In this document: piece by piece, positions 7,794-14,462 of the stretch
Position numbering within the stretch: position 1 is the first letter of the stretch
Layout of the letters: every line of letters starts with the position of its first letter
Assembly (NCBI RefSeq): GCF_000967965.1
Contig: NZ_LACC01000012.1
Location: 124,662 to 188,661, forward strand
From: Pseudomonas fluorescens
GTDB lineage: Bacteria > Pseudomonadota > Gammaproteobacteria > Pseudomonadales > Pseudomonadaceae
Reading direction: 5' to 3'
DNA: 64,000 nt
Notes under the pieces: model-generated
The model's database searches: none
Told to the model about the DNA's origin: nothing
Seen by the model: only the letters and a program-made list of their open reading frames with translations
Translations under genes and position numbers: made by a program

Positions 7794-9200
7794 TCAGCGA
7801 ATCTGGATGCCAACGGACTGCAAAGGCTTGCCCTCCCGGTCGTGGAAATTCACCTGAAGCTGCCCGGCATCGACGACCAGGTGGGCAAAGTTATCCTGGC
7901 TGATCACGTTGCTGGTCAGCTCATGTCGATAGTCGCCGGAGGCGGTGCGGACCAAGGGTTGATCGAGGACGAACGTGGAGGCTGTGGCATAGGGCAACAT
8001 TCTGCTGTTGCACAGCGGTGACGAGACGATGGTGTGGACTTCGAAGTCCGCATCCTCGCTGTGGGTCAGGCGACTGGTCAGCGAGCCGTGGACATCGCCG
8101 GAAATGAACACGACGTTTTTGATGCTGTGTGTGCGAATGGTCTCCAGCAACCGTAGCCGTTGTTCGGGGAAGGCTTGCCAGGCGTCATCATCCGAGCGTT
8201 TTTGGTCAGGGTAGAACATGACACTGGTGACCACGAATTTGATCCGCGCCGGGCTGTGGATCAGCCAGTCGCACAAGGCCTGTTCCTGGGCTATATCGAG
8301 AATGCGTCGGTCAGAGGCCGACAGATTACGTCGGGTTCGACTGTCGGTAACAAACCATTCGATATCACCTTCAGTAAATTGATACCAATATTTGTCCAGT
8401 CGTTTATTTATCAGTCCATCACTGGTTAGTGCATGGGCTGGGCTATGGCTGGCCTGATACAGCTCATAGGCCCTGATTGCGTTTGCATATAAGTAGTCAT
8501 CGGACTTGCTCTTGTTGGCGGGCCAGTTGTCTTCTATTTCATGGTCGTCAAGGATCATGTAAGTGGGCAAGCTGGACATTAACCTGGTGATATTTATCTG
8601 CGAAAACGCCACGCGATATTTATGCAGGATTTCCTTGAGCTCCCGATCCGGGGCAATGATGTTCAAATCATCGACATAGATTTGGTCACCCGTCATCACC
8701 ATCGCACTGACGGGAGGACTGGCTTGCTCCACCAGGCGTGAAATTGAAGCGAAGATTCTGTCGCCCAAGTGAGGGGCGAATGCGATGCCTGCGGTCATGC
8801 GCAGGTATCGGCAAGAGCCGATAATGTAGGCCCTTGAAAGGCCGGCCTGGCTGGAGCGGGTATGCAGGTGATAAATCTGTCGTGGCCATCGCAGCGGCAG
8901 TTCTTTCACCGTGTCGACGGTGTGCGCCGGGCTCATCGGGCTGAACCACCCGGCCTGATATTCATAGTCGGAGTCGGCGGACAGGTTGTTTAGTGCAAAG
9001 ACTTCGCACATGTCGTGCTCGGGTTCGAGTTTCGCAAAGTTGCCTTTTGACCAGTGATCTTCGCCTTGTCGTCTATAGCGAATGCCGGCAAATACCAAGG
9101 TGTTTTTATTGTGTTCGCCGCGCAAAAAAATACGTGCGTGATTAGTGGTGGTGTGACCAATAATCGGGCCGACAGTTGGTTTGAGCATGTTTGAGTCCAT
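7794..9200 (-). CDS. PhoD-like metallophosphatase
   Basis: 468 aa. Motifs of the PhoD phosphatase family are visible: GSCR at 128-131, MTGDQIYVDD at 169-178, DDHEIEDNW at 218-226, and ISGDVHGS further on. They supply the Cys, Asp and His ligands of the metal centre. The N-terminal ~110 residues look like the beta-sandwich domain of the family. No Tat or Sec signal peptide is visible, unlike secreted PhoD, so it is probably cytoplasmic or exported in an unusual way. ATG at 9200 is used; the ATG at residue 5 is an alternative. Substrate unknown. Somewhat more AT-rich than its neighbours and not part of the conserved dipA-aceF order as I remember it, so it may be an insertion. Confidence 0.8.
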   Translation of the reverse strand: MDSNMLKPTVGPIIGHTTTNHARIFLRGEHNKNTLVFAGIRYRRQGEDHWSKGNFAKLEPEHDMCEVFALNNLSADSDYEYQAGWFSPMSPAHTVDTVKELPLRWPRQIYHLHTRSSQAGLSRAYIIGSCRYLRMTAGIAFAPHLGDRIFASISRLVEQASPPVSAMVMTGDQIYVDDLNIIAPDRELKEILHKYRVAFSQINITRLMSSLPTYMILDDHEIEDNWPANKSKSDDYLYANAIRAYELYQASHSPAHALTSDGLINKRLDKYWYQFTEGDIEWFVTDSRTRRNLSASDRRILDIAQEQALCDWLIHSPARIKFVVTSVMFYPDQKRSDDDAWQAFPEQRLRLLETIRTHSIKNVVFISGDVHGSLTSRLTHSEDADFEVHTIVSSPLCNSRMLPYATASTFVLDQPLVRTASGDYRHELTSNVISQDNFAHLVVDAGQLQVNFHDREGKPLQSVGIQIR

Positions 9201-9364
9201 TCGGCTGCTAACGAATTAGGTAGATGATTGTTTCGGGTGTAATAAGTAGTCTTTCGGCCAAGGCTAGTTATTTGGCCCGAAAAAATATCTGGCAGAAACG
9301 GATTCGAGTTGTGGGCGATATCAGCCACAAATGTAGGAAGACGTTTTAAGTAAAAAATTCAGGC

Positions 9365-9394
9365 AAAAAAAAGCCCCGCCAAATTGGCGGGGTT
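9365..9394 (-). terminator. Rho-independent terminator of aceEF
   Basis: On the minus strand CCCCGCC (9392-9386) pairs with GGCGGGG (9380-9374) and is followed by C and eight T residues (9372-9365). A textbook intrinsic terminator about 70 bp after the aceF stop. Confidence 0.92.
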
Positions 9395-9433
9395 GAGGTA
9401 CGAGCGTGGCGCTCGGAAACGTGGAACGCAACA

Positions 9434-9455
9434 GGCCCTCCGGTGAAGGAGGGCC
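9434..9455. other. Perfect hairpin just after aceF
   Basis: GGCCCTCC (9434-9441) pairs with GGAGGGCC (9448-9455) around a 6-nt loop. It begins 8 bp after the aceF stop and precedes the true terminator; no T-tract on either side. Probably a 3'-end stabilising structure of the aceEF mRNA. Confidence 0.6.
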
Positions 9456-9463
9456 GGTCGGTG

Positions 9464-11422
9464 TTACAGGAGCATGGTGCGGATGTCGCCCAGCAGATCG
9501 CTCAGACGCTTGGTGAAGCGTGCAGCAGCGGCGCCGTTGATCACACGGTGATCGTAGGACAGCGACAGCGGCAGCATCAGTTTCGGCTGGAAGGCTTTGC
9601 CGTCCCAGACTGGCTGGATGGTTGCCTTGGAAACACCGAGGATCGCCACTTCCGGCGCGTTGACGATCGGCGTGAAGCCGGTGCCGCCAATGTGGCCGAG
9701 GCTGGAAATGGTGAAGCAGGCGCCTTGCATCTCGTCCGACGAGAGCTTCTTGGTCCGGGCTTTTTCAGCCAGGGAAGCAGCCTCGGCGGCCAGTTGCAGC
9801 AGGCTCTTCTGGTCGACGTTCTTGATGACCGGCACCAGCAGGCCATCCGGGGTGTCGACGGCGAAGCCGATGTTCACGTATTTCTTGCGGATGATCGCTT
9901 TGCCGCTTGGTGCCAGCGAACTGTTGAAGTCCGGCAGTTCCTTGAGCAGGTGTGCGCAGGTCTTGAGCAGCAACGGCAGGATGGTCAGCTTGACGCCGGC
10001 CTTCTCTGCAACGGCTTTCTGGGCAACACGGAACGCTTCGAGCTCGGTGATATCCGCCGAGTCGAATTGCGTCACGTGCGGCACGTTCAGCCAGCTGCGA
10101 TGCAGGTTGGCAGCGCCGACCTGCATCAGGCGGGTCATCGGCACTTCTTCGATTTCACCGAAGCGGCTGAAGTCCACGACCGGAATCGGCGGGATGCCCG
10201 CGCCACCGGTTGCGCCAGCAGCAGCGGCCGGTGCTTCCTTGGCCTTCTGCATCATGGCCTTGACGTAAACCTGCACGTCTTCCTTCAGGATGCGCCCGTG
10301 CGGGCCGCTGGCGCCAACGGCGCTCAGCTCGACGCCGAATTCGCGGGCCAGTTGACGCACGGCTGGGCCGGCGTGAACTTTTGCACCAGGCTTGGCTGGA
10401 GCGGCAGCCGGGGCAGCAACAGGTGCGGCGGCGGCAGGTGCTGCAGCGGCTGGAGCAGGTGCGCTCGGTGCGGCAGCGGCAGGCGCTGTAGCAGCGGCCG
10501 GAGCGGCGCCTTTGACTTTCAGTTTCAGGATCAGGTCGCCGGTACCGACTTCGTCATCGAGCTTGATGGAAACGCTTTCCACCACGCCAGCGGCAGGCGA
10601 TGGGATTTCCATGCTCGCCTTGTCGGATTCCAGGGTGATCAGAGACTGGTCGGCTGCAACGGTGTCGCCGGCCTTGACCAGGACTTCGATGATCTTGGCC
10701 TTGCCCGACGAACCGATGTCCGGAACGTGGATGTCCTGAACGCTGTCGGCCACTGGAGCAGCCGGTGCGGCAGCGGCAGGCGCTGGAGCAGCGGCGGCAG
10801 GTGCGGCCGCCTGAGCTGGAGCGGCAGCAGCCGGTGCAGCAGCACCTGCCACTTCCAGATCCAGGATCAGGTCGCCGGTGCCGACTTCGTCGTTGAGCTT
10901 CACGCTGATGGCCTTGACCACGCCAGCGGCAGGCGACGGGATTTCCATGCTCGCCTTGTCGGATTCCAGGGTGATCAGCGACTGATCAGCTGCGACGGTG
11001 TCGCCGACCTTGACCTGGATCTCGATGATCTGGGCCTTGCCCGACGAGCCGATGTCCGGCACGTGCACTTGCTGAACGCTGGCAGCAGCCGGCGCAGCAG
11101 GAGCAGGGGCGGCGGCAGGTGCTGCAGCCGGTTTGGCTTCAGCCTTGGCGGCTGGCGCAGCGGCAGCCGCAGGGGCCGCTTGCGCGGCACCTTCGACTTC
11201 CAGCTCCAACAGTTCGTCGCCTTCTTTCAGACGATCGCCCAGCTTCACTTTCAGGCTCTTGATGATACCGGCCTTCGGCGCAGGCACTTCCATGCTCGCC
11301 TTGTCCGACTCAAGTGTCAGGATGCTCTGGTCGGCTTCGATACGGTCGCCGACCTTCACAAACAGTTCAATTACTTCACCTTCACCGCTGCCGATGTCAG
11401 GTACGCGAATGAGTTCGCTCAC
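9464..11422 (-). CDS. aceF: Dihydrolipoyllysine acetyltransferase, E2 of pyruvate dehydrogenase
   Basis: 652 aa. Moves the acetyl group from pyruvate decarboxylation to CoA and forms the core of the pyruvate dehydrogenase complex in the cytoplasm. Three lipoyl domains are visible with lipoylated lysines K41, K156 and K268 (each in ESDKASME). They are separated by long Ala/Pro linkers (~80-115, ~194-226, ~305-347). A peripheral subunit-binding domain follows (~349-385), then the catalytic domain (~415-652) with SLSYDHRVINGAAAARF near the end. The third and second lipoyl domains are nearly identical, suggesting recent duplication or conversion. It lies 11 bp after aceE, in one operon. Confidence 0.97.
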   Translation of the reverse strand: MSELIRVPDIGSGEGEVIELFVKVGDRIEADQSILTLESDKASMEVPAPKAGIIKSLKVKLGDRLKEGDELLELEVEGAAQAAPAAAAAPAAKAEAKPAAAPAAAPAPAAPAAASVQQVHVPDIGSSGKAQIIEIQVKVGDTVAADQSLITLESDKASMEIPSPAAGVVKAISVKLNDEVGTGDLILDLEVAGAAAPAAAAPAQAAAPAAAAPAPAAAAPAAPVADSVQDIHVPDIGSSGKAKIIEVLVKAGDTVAADQSLITLESDKASMEIPSPAAGVVESVSIKLDDEVGTGDLILKLKVKGAAPAAATAPAAAAPSAPAPAAAAPAAAAPVAAPAAAPAKPGAKVHAGPAVRQLAREFGVELSAVGASGPHGRILKEDVQVYVKAMMQKAKEAPAAAAGATGGAGIPPIPVVDFSRFGEIEEVPMTRLMQVGAANLHRSWLNVPHVTQFDSADITELEAFRVAQKAVAEKAGVKLTILPLLLKTCAHLLKELPDFNSSLAPSGKAIIRKKYVNIGFAVDTPDGLLVPVIKNVDQKSLLQLAAEAASLAEKARTKKLSSDEMQGACFTISSLGHIGGTGFTPIVNAPEVAILGVSKATIQPVWDGKAFQPKLMLPLSLSYDHRVINGAAAARFTKRLSDLLGDIRTMLL

Positions 11423-11433
11423 AGAATCTCTCC

Positions 11434-14079
11434 TCAGCAGTCCAGTGGGTTGCGTTTTTCCGGGTTGATACCGAACTTGGCGATGGCTTCAGCCACAACC
11501 TTAGGTTCGATGTCACCACGGTCAGCCAGTGCTTCCAGGGCTGCCAACACCACGAAATGACGGTCGACTTCGAAGAAATGACGCAGTTTCTTGCGGCTGT
11601 CGCTGCGGCCGAAACCGTCGGTGCCCAGGACTTTGAATTCCTTGGACGGTACCCACTGACGGATCTGCTCGGCGAACAGTTTCATGTAGTCGGTAGAGGC
11701 GATGACCGGACCTTTACGGCCGTTCAGGCACTCTTCGACGTAGCTCAGCTTAGGCTTCTGGCCAGGGTGCAGACGGTTGGTGCGCTCAACGGCCAGGCCG
11801 TCGCGACGCAGTTCGTTGAAGCTGGTAACGCTCCATACGTCGGCGCCGACGTTGAACTCTTCACGCAGGATCTTCGCTGCTTCACGGACTTCACGCAGGA
11901 TGGTGCCGGAGCCCATCAGCTGAACGTGGTGCGCCGCTTCGCGGTTGTCTTCTTCGAGCAGGTACATGCCTTTCTTGATGCCTTCTTCGGCACCGGCCGG
12001 CATGGCTGGCTGCTGGTACGACTCGTTCATCACGGTGATGTAGTAGAAGACGTCCTGTTGCTCTTCGGTCATCTTCTTCATGCCGTCCTGAATGATCACC
12101 GCCAGCTCGTAGCCGTAGGTTGGATCGTAGGTGCGGCAGTTCGGGATGGTCGCGGCCAGCAGGTGGCTGTGACCGTCTTCGTGTTGCAGGCCTTCACCGT
12201 TCAGGGTGGTACGGCCGGCGGTGCCGCCGATCAGGAAGCCACGGGTGCGGCTGTCGCCAGCGGCCCATGCCAGGTCGCCGATACGCTGGAAGCCGAACAT
12301 CGAGTAGAAGATGTAGAACGGCAGCATCGGCTGGTTGTGGCTGGAGTACGAAGTACCGGCAGCGATGAAGGAGCTCATGGCGCCCGCTTCGTTGATGCCT
12401 TCTTCGAGGATCTGGCCCTTCTGGTCTTCCTTGTAGAACATCACCTGGTCTTTATCGACTGGCTCGTAGAGCTGGCCGACGGAGGAGTAGATGCCCAGCT
12501 GACGGAACATGCCTTCCATACCGAAGGTACGGGCTTCGTCCGGGATGATCGGCACGATGCGCGGGCCGATTTCCTTGTCCTTGACCAGTTGCGCGAGGAT
12601 CCGCACGAAGGCCATGGTGGTGGAGATTTCGCGGTCGCCCGAGCCGTCCAGGATCGCCTTGAGGGTGTCCAGTGGCGGAGTCGGGATGTTGAAGCTCTTG
12701 GCGCGACGCTGAGGTACGAAGCCGCCCAGTGCGGTACGGCGCTCGCTCAGGTAACGGGCTTCGGCGCTGCCTTCTTCGGGTTTGAAGAATGGCAGGTTTT
12801 CCAGCTCGTCGTCCTGGACTGGGATGTCGAAACGATCGCGGAACAACTTCAGGCTGTCGACGTCGACTTTCTTGGTGTTGTGCGCAGTGTTCTTCGCTTC
12901 GCCGGCACCGGTGCCATAACCCTTGATGGTCTTGGCCAGGATGACGGTTGGTTGTTCTTTGTGGTTGACCGCTTCGTGGTACGCCGCGTAGACCTTGTAC
13001 GGGTCGTGGCCGCCACGGTTGAGCTTCCAGATCTCGTCGTCGGACAGGTCTTCGACCATCGCCTTGAGTTCAGGCGTGTTGAAGAAGTGCTCACGGACGA
13101 ACGCGCCGTCTTTGGCTTTGTAGTTCTGGTACTCGCCGTCGATGACTTCGTCCATGCGACGTTGCAGGATACCGTGGGTGTCCTTGGCAAGCAGCGGGTC
13201 CCAGAAACGGCCCCAGATGACTTTGGTCACGTTCCACTGAGCACCGCGGAACACGCCTTCGAGTTCCTGGATGATCTTGCCGTTGCCGCGAACCGGGCCG
13301 TCGAGGCGCTGCAGGTTGCAGTTGATGACGAAGATCAGGTTGTCCAGCTTCTCGCGGCCGGCCAGGGAGATCGCGCCCAGGGATTCCGGCTCGTCGCACT
13401 CGCCATCGCCCAGGAAACACCAGACTTTCTGCTTGCCGGCAGGAATGAAACCACGGTGTTCCAGGTACTTCATGAAACGTGCCTGGTAGATCGCCTGGAT
13501 CGGGCCCAGACCCATGGATACGGTCGGGAACTGCCAGAAGTCAGGCATCAGCCAAGGGTGCGGGTAGGACGACAGGCCCTGGCCGTCGACTTCCTGGCGG
13601 AAGTTGTTCATCTGGTCTTCGGTGATGCGGCCTTCCATGAATGCGCGGGCGTAAACGCCTGGCGAGGTGTGGCCCTGGAAGTAGATCAGGTCGCCGCCGT
13701 GTTCTTCGGTCGGGGCCTGGAAGAAGTAGTTGAAGCCGATGTCATACAGGGTCGCACTGGAGGCGAAGCTGGAGATGTGACCGCCGAGGTCAGAATCCTT
13801 CAGGTTCGTACGCATTACCATGGCCATCGCGTTCCAGCGTACCAGCGAGCGAATGCGGCGTTCCATGAACAGGTCGCCAGGCATGCGTGCTTCGTGGGTT
13901 ACCGGGATGGTGTTGCGGTAAGGCGTGGTGATGGCGTAAGGCAACTGCGAACCGCTGCGGGTCGCCAGTTCACCCATACGGGTCATCAGATAGTGAGCAC
14001 GGTCTTCGCCTTCTTTGTCGAGAACCGATTCCAGGGCGTCCAGCCATTCCTGGGTTTCGACGGGATCGAGGTCTTGCAT
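11434..14079 (-). CDS. aceE: Pyruvate dehydrogenase E1 component (homodimeric type)
   Basis: 881 aa, normal for homodimeric E1. Thiamine-diphosphate enzyme that decarboxylates pyruvate and reductively acetylates the lipoyl groups of AceF. The N-terminus MQDLDPVETQEWLDALESV and the TPP-binding segment GDGECDEPES...NLIFVINCNLQRLDG are characteristic. First gene of the aceEF operon; its 383-bp upstream region (14080-14462) is shared with divergent glnE and holds two GTAGT-N3-ACTAC palindromes, suggesting control by a GntR-type regulator. Confidence 0.97.
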   Translation of the reverse strand: MQDLDPVETQEWLDALESVLDKEGEDRAHYLMTRMGELATRSGSQLPYAITTPYRNTIPVTHEARMPGDLFMERRIRSLVRWNAMAMVMRTNLKDSDLGGHISSFASSATLYDIGFNYFFQAPTEEHGGDLIYFQGHTSPGVYARAFMEGRITEDQMNNFRQEVDGQGLSSYPHPWLMPDFWQFPTVSMGLGPIQAIYQARFMKYLEHRGFIPAGKQKVWCFLGDGECDEPESLGAISLAGREKLDNLIFVINCNLQRLDGPVRGNGKIIQELEGVFRGAQWNVTKVIWGRFWDPLLAKDTHGILQRRMDEVIDGEYQNYKAKDGAFVREHFFNTPELKAMVEDLSDDEIWKLNRGGHDPYKVYAAYHEAVNHKEQPTVILAKTIKGYGTGAGEAKNTAHNTKKVDVDSLKLFRDRFDIPVQDDELENLPFFKPEEGSAEARYLSERRTALGGFVPQRRAKSFNIPTPPLDTLKAILDGSGDREISTTMAFVRILAQLVKDKEIGPRIVPIIPDEARTFGMEGMFRQLGIYSSVGQLYEPVDKDQVMFYKEDQKGQILEEGINEAGAMSSFIAAGTSYSSHNQPMLPFYIFYSMFGFQRIGDLAWAAGDSRTRGFLIGGTAGRTTLNGEGLQHEDGHSHLLAATIPNCRTYDPTYGYELAVIIQDGMKKMTEEQQDVFYYITVMNESYQQPAMPAGAEEGIKKGMYLLEEDNREAAHHVQLMGSGTILREVREAAKILREEFNVGADVWSVTSFNELRRDGLAVERTNRLHPGQKPKLSYVEECLNGRKGPVIASTDYMKLFAEQIRQWVPSKEFKVLGTDGFGRSDSRKKLRHFFEVDRHFVVLAALEALADRGDIEPKVVAEAIAKFGINPEKRNPLDC

Positions 14080-14190
14080 GGCTTGCTCCAGGGCGGAAAG
14101 GCTTCCAGAATCGGTTGCCTGAGTTTGCGACTGGCCTTGTGGGCAGACGATATAAATTCTTGGATTGCCGATAGGTTGTTCCGGCGGCGT

Positions 14191-14255
14191 GTAGTTTTAC
14201 TACAAATCTTCCGGCATTTCAGCCCGGCTAATGTATATACGAGTAGTAAAACTAC
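14191..14255. promoter_or_regulatory. Pair of GntR/FadR-type palindromes in the aceE-glnE gap
   Basis: GTAGTTTTACTAC at 14191-14203 and GTAGTAAAACTAC at 14243-14255 are 13-mers and exact reverse complements of each other. Each fits GTAGT-N3-ACTAC, a form of the GT-N3-AC operator core used by the FadR subfamily of GntR regulators (PdhR, LldR, FadR). Their starts are 52 bp apart. Between them lies AT-rich TGTATATAC (14232-14240), which on the minus strand could serve as the -10 region of aceE, so the sites would flank the promoter. The sites are seen; the regulator and promoter are inferred. Confidence 0.65.
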
Positions 14256-14403
14256 AGAAGAGCGGCTTGTGGCCCCCGGCTGCGTTGTGAGAATAATCGT
14301 TAAGGTTGGTCTTTTTCCAACTACAAAAGGTAAAAGCTTGATGCTGTCTGCCAAAATTGAAGAAATTTCAGCTATTTCTAACTTTTGTTCGACACTCCCT
14401 CAG

Positions 14404-14428
14404 GTAGTGGGTTTTCGAAAACCACTAC
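14404..14428. promoter_or_regulatory. Long near-perfect palindrome upstream of glnE
   Basis: GTAGTGG at 14404-14410 pairs with CCACTAC at 14422-14428, and TTTTC (14412-14416) pairs with GAAAA (14417-14421), with one unpaired G at 14411. The end sequences GTAGT and ACTAC are the same half-sites as in the aceE palindromes, but widely spaced. With no loop it is more likely a protein-binding site than an RNA hairpin. It ends 34 bp before the glnE start. Confidence 0.5.
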
Positions 14429-14462
14429 ATGCAGTCCGTTGTACGCCGATCAAGGATAGACC

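Noticed and set aside
9443..11560. Plus-strand ORF of 705 codons opposite aceF
   Set aside because: Shadow frame of the GC-rich lipoyl and linker repeats; its Gly/Ser/Cys-rich content reflects the complement of Ala/Pro codons.
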